A stretch of DNA of 64,000 bases from SKHV01 sp963678565 (GCA_963678565.1 OY782875.1:3720001-3784000), one strand, 5' to 3'; shown: positions 18,262-26,981, numbered from the stretch's first letter. The notes: generated by a model from the sequence alone, not told the origin. Program-made: numbers and translations.

Positions 18262-21063
18262 ATGCAAAAATCATTTTTCTTATCGGTAGTAATTTTGCTA
18301 CTTGCTTTAGGATCGTATGCACAGCAACTTGCATTCCCTGGAGCCGATGGATACGGTCGCTTTACAACTGGCGGACGTTACGGAACTGTTTATCACGTTA
18401 CCAATTTAAATGACAGCGGTGCGGGATCTTTCCGTGATGCTGTTAGCCAACCCAATCGCATCGTCGTTTTTGATGTTGGCGGAATCATCCGTTTAAATAG
18501 TGTTTGTGTTGTTCGAAACAATATCACCATTGCTGGTCAAACAGCTCCAGGAGATGGAATTACAATTACTGGTCAACGTTTGGCATTTAACGGTAGCTCA
18601 GGAAACAATATTGTTCGTTACATCCGTGTACGTTTACCTCGATCAGTCGGTAGCAATACCGATGCAATGTCAATTTCCGACGATAAAGACAATTACGTTT
18701 TCGATCATGTTTCAGTTTCGTGGGGGAATGACGGTACTTTCGATATCAACACACAATCCAAAAACATAACAATACAAGACTGTATTATTGGGCAAGGAGC
18801 CGATTGGCATGGACACTCCACCGGAAGTTTGATTTATAGTGGAACCATCTCAATCATTCGCACCTTATGGATCGATAATGTGACTCGTAATCCTAAAATT
18901 CGTTTTGAACACGAAATCATCAACAATGTAATTTATAATTGGGCAGAAAATGGTTTGATCATGGCAGATACAGACAATGCCGATTCGCACTGTAACTTAA
19001 TTGGAAACTATTTCATTTCTGGTCCATCAACCACCAGTCCGGGCAATTACGTTTCTCGACCTACTGCTCGTTATTATGTTTATGAAGAAGACAACTGGTT
19101 AGATGTTAACAACGATGGTGTTCTAAACGGAAGAAAGTTAGATGGTGCAAGCGATTACAAAACAGCAAGTGTTGTATCAACAAAATTCAGTCATCCGGGA
19201 CCAAGCACAATTCTTTCGGCACAGAATGCCGTAACGCATATCATCAACAATGCAGGATCTTCATTTGCTCGCGATGCTGTTGATCAATTACTAATTGAGC
19301 AATTGTCTTCTTTTGGAACCAAGGGAAATATTGTACAAGATGAAAATTCGAATGGGATACCAAACGGAGGATTGGGATATGTAATGAATGGAACCAAACC
19401 AACTGATAGCGATAACGATGGCATGCCTGATGAATGGGAAGATGCCAACGGTTTAGATAAAAATAGCAACGATGCTATGACTATTGCTGAAAATGGTTAC
19501 GCAAATATCGAAAACTACATTAATTCAATCGAAAGCTCATTTGCATATTTAGTAGCACCATCTGGTTTAAAATCAACAGCAAAAACAGAAGCTTCAATCA
19601 CTTTAAGCTGGACAAATAATGAAGAAGAAGCGACAAAAATAATCATAGAATACGGTGAAGACAACAACTATGGAAGTAGTGTTGAATTAGGTGCCGATGC
19701 GACTTCAACAACGATAGAAGAGCTGAATAGCAACTCAACTTATTACTTCAGAATTAAGTGTGCAAATGACGAATTGGAATCAGCTTTCTCAAGTGCATAC
19801 ACTACCAAAACCAATGCTGCAAACATTCCACCTGTCCAATCAAAAAATCCGTCTCCTGAAATTGGAGCAACCGAAATTTACCGAAAAAATGTAAAACTTT
19901 CATGGGAAAACAATACCGGAAATGTGGCGGGTAATCTTTCCTTTGAAATAAAATTAGGGGAAAGCGAATCGACTATGAAACCCCTAATTACCGATTTAGA
20001 AGAAACTTATAGCTATACAATCAATGAGCTGAAAGAGAACACGACCTATTATTGGCAGGTTAAGGCAACCAACACCTTAGGAAGTTCTGAAAGTGAAGTT
20101 TGGAATTTTAAAACAGCTGAAGAAATTCAAAGAGATTTAACTGTTTATTTTCCATTTGATGAAACAGCAGGAAAAACAGCTGATGACGTAATTATCCCGA
20201 CAACTGCAACTGCTGAAAATTATACTCCGTCGTGGATTGAAGGACAAAAAGGAAATGCTGTGACTTTTCCCGGAAGTCCAGCAGCAAGTTATATGACAAT
20301 TCCGTACAATAATGGATTTAATTTCGGAACTCAATCATTCTCTATTTCTTTGTGGTTTAAGTCTCCTGGAACAACCGCCGATTCATATCTTTTTCATAAA
20401 GGAACTCATTCTACCGATAAAAATGGCACCGGGAAATGGGTTGGTTTACAGTATAAAAAAGATGATCGGTTCACATTTGGAATTGATGATAACAGTACAA
20501 AAACAACCATCGACTTAAGTGGAACAGCGGGCTCACGTTATTTCGACAACCAATGGCACAATGTAGTTTGTATTCGTAATATAGAAGAAGATGTATTACA
20601 AATTTATGTTGATGGCACAAAAGTTGGACAAACGACCGATAACACCGGCAACATTAGTGAAACAGCCAACTTTATTTTGGGAAATGCCAACATCAATTTT
20701 AATGCTCCGTACATTGGCTCTTTAGATGAATTTAAAGTATATCCTTCAGCACTTACAGCAGAGGAGATTTACGATCTTTATCAAAGTGTAAAGGTTTCGA
20801 AGCTTTCTGTAGCTAACAATCTTGAAGCCACTATATTTCCAAACCCATTCACCAACAAAATCAACTTAAAAGTTGAGAACGCAGATGAAATGTATAGTGT
20901 TGCAATTTATTCAATGAAAGGAACCTTGGTGTATAAAAACGAAATCATTGCTTCTAAAACCAATTCGATTGAAATCAACAATCTCGATAAGCTTTCCAAA
21001 GGAATTTACTTGTGTAAAGTCTCTTCAAAATCGGGTCAATATTTCCAAAAACTGGTTAAATAA
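18262..21063 (+). CDS. Secreted pectate lyase (PL1-type) with FN3, LamG-like and T9SS sorting domains
   Basis: 933 residues. Signal peptide 1-20 (before QQLAFPG). The PL1-type beta-helix lyase spans about 21-385. 'IFDHVSVSWG' and the intact RxPxxR motif R209-N-P-K-I-R214 carry the expected catalytic arginine. A calcium-rich 'DSDNDGMPDEWEDANG' follows near 382. Then come two fibronectin-III-like domains (about 430-515 and 520-618), a LamG/concanavalin-like jellyroll (about 620-835, 'FSISLWFKSPG', 'WHNVVCIRN', 'IGSLDEFKVY') that probably binds glycan, and a T9SS type A sorting domain (about 855-933, 'IFPNPFTNKINL ... LSKGIYLCKV'). The catalytic module resembles that of the lyase upstream so closely that a tandem duplication with different accessory domains is likely. 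Confidence 0.93.
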   Translation: MQKSFFLSVVILLLALGSYAQQLAFPGADGYGRFTTGGRYGTVYHVTNLNDSGAGSFRDAVSQPNRIVVFDVGGIIRLNSVCVVRNNITIAGQTAPGDGITITGQRLAFNGSSGNNIVRYIRVRLPRSVGSNTDAMSISDDKDNYVFDHVSVSWGNDGTFDINTQSKNITIQDCIIGQGADWHGHSTGSLIYSGTISIIRTLWIDNVTRNPKIRFEHEIINNVIYNWAENGLIMADTDNADSHCNLIGNYFISGPSTTSPGNYVSRPTARYYVYEEDNWLDVNNDGVLNGRKLDGASDYKTASVVSTKFSHPGPSTILSAQNAVTHIINNAGSSFARDAVDQLLIEQLSSFGTKGNIVQDENSNGIPNGGLGYVMNGTKPTDSDNDGMPDEWEDANGLDKNSNDAMTIAENGYANIENYINSIESSFAYLVAPSGLKSTAKTEASITLSWTNNEEEATKIIIEYGEDNNYGSSVELGADATSTTIEELNSNSTYYFRIKCANDELESAFSSAYTTKTNAANIPPVQSKNPSPEIGATEIYRKNVKLSWENNTGNVAGNLSFEIKLGESESTMKPLITDLEETYSYTINELKENTTYYWQVKATNTLGSSESEVWNFKTAEEIQRDLTVYFPFDETAGKTADDVIIPTTATAENYTPSWIEGQKGNAVTFPGSPAASYMTIPYNNGFNFGTQSFSISLWFKSPGTTADSYLFHKGTHSTDKNGTGKWVGLQYKKDDRFTFGIDDNSTKTTIDLSGTAGSRYFDNQWHNVVCIRNIEEDVLQIYVDGTKVGQTTDNTGNISETANFILGNANINFNAPYIGSLDEFKVYPSALTAEEIYDLYQSVKVSKLSVANNLEATIFPNPFTNKINLKVENADEMYSVAIYSMKGTLVYKNEIIASKTNSIEINNLDKLSKGIYLCKVSSKSGQYFQKLVK

Positions 21064-21081
21064 TTCATTTCAATATTCATG

Positions 21082-21126
21082 AAAGAGCAATGACATTTTA
21101 ATTAAGGTCATTGCTCTTTTGTTTTC
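21082..21126 (+). terminator. Strong terminator closing the pectin locus
   Basis: A perfect 13-bp stem pairs AAAGAGCAATGAC (21082-21094) with GTCATTGCTCTTT (21107-21119). It is followed by TTGTTTTCTT, 19 bases after the lyase stop. Confidence 0.9.
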
Positions 21127-21184
21127 TTCTGGATTTAACAATGACTTTATGTCTAATTATTAAATATTGTTTTTATTTACGTTT

Positions 21185-21967
21185 ATGAATAACTGGGTAG
21201 ATTATCATATTCATACAACTTTTTCAGATGGCAAAAATGTATATCTGGATTACCTAAAGAAAGCCAAAGAAATTGGTGCCACTGAAATTGGTTTTTCCGA
21301 CCATATTACATTACACTCGGTCGATTGGAGAACCGACCCTAAAAATTACTCAAAATTAAAAGAAGAATTAAGTGCAATTTGCAACAATAAAGCTTCCGAA
21401 ATAAGTGTGAAATTTGGTTTAGAAGTAGACTATTTCCCCTATGAGGAAAAAGAAATTGCCGCGCTCATCAATCAATTTCCAGTTGATTATGTAATCGGTT
21501 CCGTTCATTTCATCGACGACTGGAATTTCGATTCCGACAAATCGCTTTATGGAAAAATTGAAAACGATCTGCTCTACCAAAAATATTTTAAACTAATACA
21601 AAAAGCGGCACAATCGAAGCTTTTCGACATCATTGGTCATTTCGATTTGATTAAGAAATTCCAATGCTATCCAACTTCAAACCAAGATGCTTTGATAAAA
21701 GAGACTTTAAAGGTTATCAAAGAAAATAACATCGCAATAGAATTAAACACCAGCGGATTAGATAAACCATGCAAGGAGTTTTATCCATCAAAAGAAATTC
21801 TACAGGAAGCAAGCAAGCAAAAAATTCCAATCACCTTAGGTTCAGATTCTCACCAAACCAAACACCTCAACCGATATTTTTCAGAAGGAGTTACGCTTCT
21901 TAAGCAATTAGGATTTCAAAAAATCGCAAAATTTGAAAAACGAAAGCGGACATTTATTTCAATCTAA
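21185..21967 (+). CDS. PHP-family phosphoesterase, HisJ-like histidinol-phosphatase
   Basis: 260 residues from the ATG at 21185 (MNNWVDYHIHTTFSDG); the in-frame ATG at 21167 adds only a short hydrophobic tail and is less likely. PHP metal-binding motifs are all visible: 'DYHIHTTFSDG' at the N-terminus, 'FSDHIT', 'GLEVDYFP', 'VIGSVHFID', 'DIIGHFDLIKKF', 'ELNTSG' and 'TLGSDSH'. This order matches the PHP-type histidinol-phosphatase (HisJ/HisK), which hydrolyses L-histidinol phosphate in histidine synthesis. No other his gene is nearby, so another phosphate monoester is possible. It follows the locus terminator and stands alone. Confidence 0.8.
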   Translation: MNNWVDYHIHTTFSDGKNVYLDYLKKAKEIGATEIGFSDHITLHSVDWRTDPKNYSKLKEELSAICNNKASEISVKFGLEVDYFPYEEKEIAALINQFPVDYVIGSVHFIDDWNFDSDKSLYGKIENDLLYQKYFKLIQKAAQSKLFDIIGHFDLIKKFQCYPTSNQDALIKETLKVIKENNIAIELNTSGLDKPCKEFYPSKEILQEASKQKIPITLGSDSHQTKHLNRYFSEGVTLLKQLGFQKIAKFEKRKRTFISI

Positions 21968-22063
21968 ATCCTCAATTTCCAACATTCTATTCATTTTCTG
22001 ACGTTTTTACCAACAATTTCCTCTTAACAAAATACCTATCTCGCTCATTTTATGGTTCATAAA

Positions 22064-22154
22064 GTTATTAACAGTTGTTCATAACCTCATGGCGATTTTG
22101 TAATTACCCACATTTTACAGTCCAAACAGAAGCTTTGTAATTGGTTAATAACCA
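22064..22154. promoter_or_regulatory. Two palindromic elements upstream of the ncRNA promoter
   Basis: GTTATTAACA and TTGTTCATAAC (22064-22085) form an imperfect inverted repeat with one mismatch. TGGTTA-A-TAACCA (22142-22154) is a perfect 6+1+6 palindrome 35 bases before the -33 box. They are candidate operator sites; no regulator can be named. The rest of 21968-22189 is AT-rich and shows nothing else. Confidence 0.35.
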
Positions 22155-22189
22155 GTTCATATCAATTTTATTTTAAAAGCTTGATTTTA

Positions 22190-22220
22190 TTTGCAAATTC
22201 CATTCCACACCTTACATTTG
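22190..22220 (+). promoter_or_regulatory. Bacteroidetes-type promoter for the large ncRNA
   Basis: A -33 box TTTG (22190-22193), a 19-base spacer and a -7 box TACATTTG (22213-22220) match the Bacteroidetes primary-sigma consensus TTTG-N19..21-TAnnTTTG exactly. Transcription would begin near 22225-22228. No protein gene follows on this strand before the terminator at 23022. Confidence 0.8.
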
Positions 22221-22225
22221 ATATA

Positions 22226-23068
22226 TCAGGTGAGAGATAATAACCGCCTCGACATTTGAGAAAGAAAAGAAGGAATCTTAGCGAAACTGGAATTTCTTTT
22301 CCGAACGAAAGCTCCTCAAATGAAGAAGCCGAAGTTAGAAAACTCGAACTAACGTTCTTGAACATTCTGTCAACAATTAAAATCCGGTCGGGCAATTCAA
22401 TTCTAAATTGAATGCAATGACAACTCAGAGCCTAGGCGACGAAAAGAATTAATTTCTTAGTTTTTGCAACCCCCGACAAGACTTGTTGTCAACTTCAATT
22501 CGTCGAATGGATTCTCCATAAGATGAATTGATTGAAATTAAAAGTTTATACTTTTTCTAATTCGCAACAAGTCAGACTGGAAACAATGAAAGAACAGCGT
22601 CGTAAGACAATGGGAAGTCGTTGGAAAATCGGAAGCGCAAGCCAAAGATAAAGAAGGTCGCCCAATAAGAATTGAGCGTTTAATGCAAAGCCGCAAGGAC
22701 GAGCAGAAAATAGCGATTCTAAAAAGGGAATGTGGTGGTCGATTGTTGATATGCAAAGTTAACAAGCAGAAAGCTTGAGCAAATTGAGCGTGCACGATGC
22801 AAATCAAACACAATTAATTGCAATGGTGGGCCTGTAAACGAGCAGAACTTCGTCCGGTAAGGGAATCTACATCAGCGATGGTTGTGTTGAAACACCGAAC
22901 GGGCAATCCAGCAATTAGGCTTTAGTCGGCATAATGAAAGGATATGGGCAAAGAATACGAGAGTATTACAAGCCGGTTTAAACCGTAGCCTGACACTTTG
23001 AGAAACTAAAGTCCCAAAGCGAAATGGGGATTAATCAGTAAAATGATTAGTTCCCATTTGTGTTTTTT
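22226..23068 (+). ncRNA. Candidate large structured non-coding RNA, about 840 nt, class unknown
   Basis: The segment lies between a consensus promoter and a strong terminator, has no credible ORF, and is clearly GC-richer (107 of 240 bases counted by hand) than ordinary spacers here (12 of 60 at 44881-44940). Complementary arms, checked base by base: 22253-22260/22315-22322 (8 bp) enclosing 22264-22271/22294-22301 (8); 22387-22392/22472-22477 (6) enclosing 22395-22402/22406-22413 (8); 22480-22488/22565-22573 (9) enclosing 22495-22501/22525-22531 (7) and 22540-22544/22551-22555; 22659-22666/22671-22678; 22742-22755/22798-22814 (13 bp with a bulge and a mismatch) enclosing 22763-22767/22773-22777; 22815-22821/22911-22917 (7); 22924-22930/22972-22978 enclosing AATAC-GAGA-GTATT (22954-22967). 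GNRA-type loops occur at 22637-22640, 22693-22696 and 22959-22962. I found no tmRNA, RNase P, SRP or 6S signature and no group II intron domain V. Confidence 0.72.
23022..23068 (+). terminator. Strong terminator of the ncRNA
   Basis: The arm at 23022-23037 pairs with 23044-23059: 16 continuous base pairs, including two G-U, beginning AAATGGG/CCCATTT, with a 6-base loop. GTG and TTTTTT (23063-23068) follow. The U run lies only on the plus-strand side, so the hairpin belongs to the plus-strand RNA and not to ruvC, whose stop codon is at 23070 on the other strand. Confidence 0.88.
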
Positions 23069-23069
23069 A

Positions 23070-23624
23070 TTATTTCACTCTTCCCGGATTTTTCTTTATA
23101 AAATCGTTCCAGTTGGAATACCCTTTTCTAGAGATTGGCTGATTGGATTGCAAATAATGACAAACAGCAACGGCCACAGCATCGGTAGCATCTAACTCAT
23201 TTGGGAGTTCTTTAATTCCGTACATATTCTGTAAAAAATAAGCCACCTGCTCTTTCGACGCTTTTCCCATGCCTGTAATCGATTGTTTCACTTTCAAAGG
23301 AGCATATTCAAAAATAGGCAAATCGCGGTACAAAGCAGCTGCCATTGCAACACCTTGCGCTCTTCCCAGCTTCAACATCGATTGAACATTTTTGCCAAAG
23401 AAAGGTGCCTCTAATGCAACTTCATCGGGTTTGTACTCATCAACCACATGTAATATTCGATGGAAAATATATTTTAATCGATCGTAGTGAGTAGTGTATT
23501 TTTTAGCTGAAATCACCCCCATACTAACTAAACGAGTAGTTTTCCCTTCAACCTTAATGATACCATATCCCATCACATTCGATCCGGGGTCGATCCCTAA
23601 TATCGTTTTTTCTTGCTTACTCAC
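23070..23624 (-). CDS. ruvC: Crossover junction endodeoxyribonuclease RuvC
   Basis: 184 residues, the normal length. RuvC resolves Holliday junctions as a dimer with RuvAB. The four acidic catalytic positions are recognisable: 'GIDPGSNVMGYGII' near the N-terminus, 'EVALEAPFF' in the middle, and 'NELDATDAVAVAVCHY' near the C-terminus. The start overlaps the end of the EamA transporter gene by 8 bases, so the two are transcribed together. The gene converges on the ncRNA terminator immediately downstream. Confidence 0.96.
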   Translation of the reverse strand: MSKQEKTILGIDPGSNVMGYGIIKVEGKTTRLVSMGVISAKKYTTHYDRLKYIFHRILHVVDEYKPDEVALEAPFFGKNVQSMLKLGRAQGVAMAAALYRDLPIFEYAPLKVKQSITGMGKASKEQVAYFLQNMYGIKELPNELDATDAVAVAVCHYLQSNQPISRKGYSNWNDFIKKNPGRVK

Positions 23625-24510
23625 TTTTCAATTTTTGATCGGTTTGCTGTAATAAAATTCCAGATACGATAAAGATAAGTCCAATATAGGTAGTATAAAA
23701 AATTGTTTCTCCTAAAAAGAAATGAATAAAGATTAAAGCGACAAACGGAGCGAGGTATATAAAGTTGGCAATTTTTGCATTGTTCGAGGTCAAAGCCATT
23801 GCTTTTCCCCATAAAATAAAGGATATCCCAACTTCAAACAAACCTACATAAATGGGCCAAATAAGATTTGAGTTTAATTCAAAAGCCAATTCTCGGGTAT
23901 AAAAAAGAAAGCCAAATAAGTAAAGCACAGCAAAACCGAACGAATAAAATAAAACCACAAGCGATTCAAACTTCGACTTGCGATTAAACAACCAGTAAAC
24001 AGACCACAAAACAGAACTAATTAATGCAAGTACAACACCCTTGAAATTAGTATCAGCAAAGGAGCTAAAATTTCCTTTTGCCGAAAGAATTACAATTCCT
24101 ATAAAACTGATTAATAGCGCCACAAAGCTTTTTCGACCAATTCGTTGCTTCAGAACTGGAACAGAAAGAAGAGTTAGCACCAAAGGCCAAATCATATTCA
24201 ATGGTTGCGCCAATTGTGCAGGCAACAAACTGTAGGCTTTAAATAGTATCAGGTAATATAAAAATGGAGTAAATAATCCGGTTATGGCAGCATGCAACAA
24301 TAGCTTTGGGCTTGGTTTTAATTGCTGCCTCAAAGGAGCCTTTAAAAGAATACTTACTAGAAAAACAACAAAGGAAACAATCGAAGCCAGAAAAATTAAT
24401 TGAGATGGGAAATATACTTTTAATCCAAATTTAAATGCAGTAGAAACAGTTGACCAAAAAAAGACTGGAATTAATGCAATTTGAATCGCTTTTTTATCCG
24501 AATGATTCAT
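23617..24510 (-). CDS. EamA/DMT-superfamily transporter
   Basis: 297 residues with about ten hydrophobic segments in two homologous halves, as in the EamA (drug/metabolite) transporter family of the inner membrane. The N-terminal 'ALIPVFFWSTVSTAFKFGL' is typical of the first EamA helix, and the second half repeats the pattern ('SSVLWSVYWLFNRKS ... GKAMALTSNNAKIANFIYL'). The substrate cannot be inferred. It lies 9 bases after the TPR gene and overlaps ruvC. Confidence 0.85.
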   Translation of the reverse strand: MNHSDKKAIQIALIPVFFWSTVSTAFKFGLKVYFPSQLIFLASIVSFVVFLVSILLKAPLRQQLKPSPKLLLHAAITGLFTPFLYYLILFKAYSLLPAQLAQPLNMIWPLVLTLLSVPVLKQRIGRKSFVALLISFIGIVILSAKGNFSSFADTNFKGVVLALISSVLWSVYWLFNRKSKFESLVVLFYSFGFAVLYLFGFLFYTRELAFELNSNLIWPIYVGLFEVGISFILWGKAMALTSNNAKIANFIYLAPFVALIFIHFFLGETIFYTTYIGLIFIVSGILLQQTDQKLKSE

Positions 24511-24519
24511 TTTGAAATT

Positions 24520-26337
24520 TTATTGCACCAGATCACCTCTCAAATTTCGAAAATGCTTTCGAGCTTCGGCAACATAAATGCTTCCCGAATGATTTAAAAG
24601 CAATTGTTTAAAAAATTCTTGCGCTTTCTCTTTTTGATCTAATTTCATTTCGTAAAGCATTGCTAATTTAAACAAAGCATCATCGACCAAGGTAGAATAA
24701 CTTAATTCGTTGATGATTTGCAAGTAATATTGCTCAGCTGTAGAATAATCAAATTGTTTTTCTGCGATTTGGGCACGACGCATAACAATATCGTCAGACA
24801 AATTATGATTTGGGTAATCTGTATCGATTGAGTCTAAAACCATCATCGCTAACGAATCCAAGTTTCGATAAACCAAATAATCGGCATTGGCAAACATTTG
24901 AATTGGGCGAGCGATGGTATCCATTTCATAGTTATCGGCAATAATCATCGATAATTGCATTGCATCATTGGCTATCAATTTAGAAGTACTTGCCTTCAAA
25001 ACATCTAAGTTAACCTTAGCCCATTGAATATTTCCACTAAAGTAGGAACTGAGTGCTTTTTTGAACTTTACATCATCAATTAATGCATTGTTTGGATTGC
25101 GTTCAATTATTTGAGAATAAAGGAACGTAGCTTCCCATAAAGAATTATCATACAACAATATATCAGCCTGAAGCACTTGAGTTTCAATTCGCTTATTGTT
25201 ATTTAATCCTCTAATTTTTTGAGCAACGTCCAAAATTTCATATGCTTTTTCTGTATTATTTCTACTGAATGCTAAAAATTCAGCATAGTGTAAAATTGAT
25301 TCGAACGTTGCCAGATTGTATCCGTATTTTTCGAATAATTCGCGAAATAAGCCATCCATTTTAGCAGCACTCAGCCTCTCCGATTCCGACGAATTTAAAA
25401 ATTGGGAATAATTCACCGCAACATTGGTCATATTAATTAAGTCGATATTAATAGGAGCCGGAGTTCTCGAAAGTAAATATTCAATTCCACCGATGGCCAC
25501 TTGAAAGTGTTGGTTGCTCGCCGCTCCATTTATAAAATTTAAGATTCTCCCCTCCTCCTTTTGTGTGCGGCGATCTAATGAAATCGATTGCTGTAAGGCT
25601 TGTTCATAATTTTTTTCGGCAACATAAAGCCAAATTAGCAATCTACTAATCGTTAAATTATCGGGGTCACTTTGTACCCGTTTTAGAATTTCATTCTTGA
25701 TGGTTTTTCGCAAAGTGTTATCAAAATCATCACGGAGCAAAATAGTAAGTCGGCTTTGTACCTGTGCCAACTTTTTCTCATCCTCGGTAAGCATTAAGAA
25801 ATACTGATTCATCATTTCAACGTAATTGCGCTGATAGGAATAAATCGTTGCCAGATATCTGTAAAAGCTGGCATCCTTCATTATTTTTTGCGCCTTCAAA
25901 TAGGTAGTTTCGGCATAATTTAATTCCCCTCGAGTTAAAAATGCATTCGCCGTTGCAGTTACAATACTTAATTTGGGCTCAAGGTCTTCAATAATCTCAT
26001 CGTAAATTTCAATTGCCTTTTCATAATCACCTTGCTCTTTTATGATGAAGCCATAAGCGACTTCCAAATCGGGACTTTTCGCTTTACGAAGTTGCTTGCG
26101 AACAACTTTACTCGCTTCGTCGTATTTCTGAAGTCCAATTAAAGAATTTACGTAATAAGTGAAATAACTAGCAGAACCATTCTCTTCATATACTTGCAAC
26201 AATAAAGGTGCTGCCTTTTCATAATCTTTTAAACGATAGTATTCCATCGCCAAACGCGTGTTATTTTGGCTCTGGGTTGTTTGTCCAAAACCTAACGATA
26301 CGATACACATCAATAGTATGAAGAGTAATTTTTTCAC
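24520..26337 (-). CDS. Secreted tetratricopeptide-repeat protein
   Basis: 605 residues. A signal peptide (MKKLLFILLMCIVSLGFGQ) is followed by TPR-like helical pairs along nearly the whole length, for example 'AMEYYRLKDYEKAAPLLLQV', 'EQGDYEKAIEIYDEI', 'FDYSTAEQYYLQI' and 'QKEKAQEFFKQLL'. No lipobox or sorting domain was seen, so a periplasmic location is likely. TPR proteins are protein-protein scaffolds; the partner is unknown. It lies 7 bases after the zinc-ribbon gene in the same run. Confidence 0.75.
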   Translation of the reverse strand: MKKLLFILLMCIVSLGFGQTTQSQNNTRLAMEYYRLKDYEKAAPLLLQVYEENGSASYFTYYVNSLIGLQKYDEASKVVRKQLRKAKSPDLEVAYGFIIKEQGDYEKAIEIYDEIIEDLEPKLSIVTATANAFLTRGELNYAETTYLKAQKIMKDASFYRYLATIYSYQRNYVEMMNQYFLMLTEDEKKLAQVQSRLTILLRDDFDNTLRKTIKNEILKRVQSDPDNLTISRLLIWLYVAEKNYEQALQQSISLDRRTQKEEGRILNFINGAASNQHFQVAIGGIEYLLSRTPAPINIDLINMTNVAVNYSQFLNSSESERLSAAKMDGLFRELFEKYGYNLATFESILHYAEFLAFSRNNTEKAYEILDVAQKIRGLNNNKRIETQVLQADILLYDNSLWEATFLYSQIIERNPNNALIDDVKFKKALSSYFSGNIQWAKVNLDVLKASTSKLIANDAMQLSMIIADNYEMDTIARPIQMFANADYLVYRNLDSLAMMVLDSIDTDYPNHNLSDDIVMRRAQIAEKQFDYSTAEQYYLQIINELSYSTLVDDALFKLAMLYEMKLDQKEKAQEFFKQLLLNHSGSIYVAEARKHFRNLRGDLVQ

Positions 26338-26344
26338 TAAATAT

Positions 26345-26956
26345 TTATTTATTCAATACGAAAACTTCAGCGTTCCCAGCTTTTGCTTTTTCTAAAATTT
26401 GTTTTGCATGCTCATCGCTTTGTCCCTCAAGCAAAGCAATACAAGAATCAAATTCTCCAAGTTCTCTATTAATCTCAGCTTTTAAAATCAACTCACTTTC
26501 TTTTATCAAAAGCGACTCCAATTTAGTTAAGCTGTCGATCCAATATTCTTTAAATTTCTTATTCTTTTGCATCAACAATCTACCTGTTTCGGTATGAATT
26601 GCAGCATACCAGAATTCGGTTCTCAATGAAATTTCAAAATCGCGTTCCATTTTTTTTCGTACGCGTAACTCTAAAGCCAAAGCACCAGCCGTTGGAGGCT
26701 CTGCTTTTTTCACTTGCGACCACTTTTCAACAAACGCATCCCAGTCTGGTTCATCAATCACTTTTCCTTCGGCAGGAGTAAAACCCAATTCGCAGGTAAC
26801 ACAACCAATAATACCGGGCGTTCTCCAATTTGTTTCGTCGATATAGTAACCCGTTGAATAGACAACTGCACTACTTGAAGGTTCATTAGCACTTTTCGAA
26901 ATTAAATATTGTTCGCCACATTCAGGACACTCTAACACAATAGGAACTAATGGCAT
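26345..26956 (-). CDS. Zinc-ribbon protein of unknown function
   Basis: 203 residues, apparently cytosolic. Two CxxC pairs, 'LECPECGEQY' (residue about 8) and 'GCVTCELGF' (about 50), probably bind one zinc ion. A charged helical region follows ('LELRVRKKMERDFEISLRTEFW', 'SLLIKESELILKAEINRELGEF') that looks TPR-like. It resembles DUF2225-type proteins in layout, but I would not assign that family from sequence alone. It is the first gene of the run zinc-ribbon, TPR, EamA, ruvC. Confidence 0.6.
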   Translation of the reverse strand: MPLVPIVLECPECGEQYLISKSANEPSSSAVVYSTGYYIDETNWRTPGIIGCVTCELGFTPAEGKVIDEPDWDAFVEKWSQVKKAEPPTAGALALELRVRKKMERDFEISLRTEFWYAAIHTETGRLLMQKNKKFKEYWIDSLTKLESLLIKESELILKAEINRELGEFDSCIALLEGQSDEHAKQILEKAKAGNAEVFVLNK

Positions 26957-26981
26957 GGTTTATTTTATTTGGTTTCAGTAA

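Noticed and set aside
22168..22395. Minus-strand ORF of 75 codons in the ruvC-PHP gap
   Set aside because: It runs across the promoter and the first helices of the candidate RNA, has no family resemblance, and its predicted protein has no plausible domain. It is best read as a chance frame.
22538..22813. Minus-strand ORF of 91 codons in the same gap
   Set aside because: The composition is odd (rich in Cys, Leu, Ser), there is no recognisable motif, and it is antisense to several paired regions. There is no promoter for it and no coding-like neighbour.
22226..22993. Closing helix TCAGG/CCTGA between the predicted RNA 5' end and 22989-22993
   Set aside because: It is attractive as a global closing stem but competes with the GGCT/AGCC pairing at 22918-22921/22987-22990, so I did not count it among the supported helices.
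22226..23068. Group II intron, tmRNA or RNase P RNA as identity of the structured region
   Set aside because: No domain V-like AGC...GUUC hairpin, no reverse transcriptase, no tRNA-like ends or tag ORF, and no GAGGAAAGUCC or ACAGAA core could be found by eye. A covariance-model search is still needed.
23070..23624. RuvC-like gene beside a large ncRNA as an IscB/OMEGA-type guided nuclease
   Set aside because: The protein is a standard 184-residue RuvC resolvase in a housekeeping operon, with no HNH insertion, bridge helix or target-recognition part. It is transcribed convergently to the RNA.
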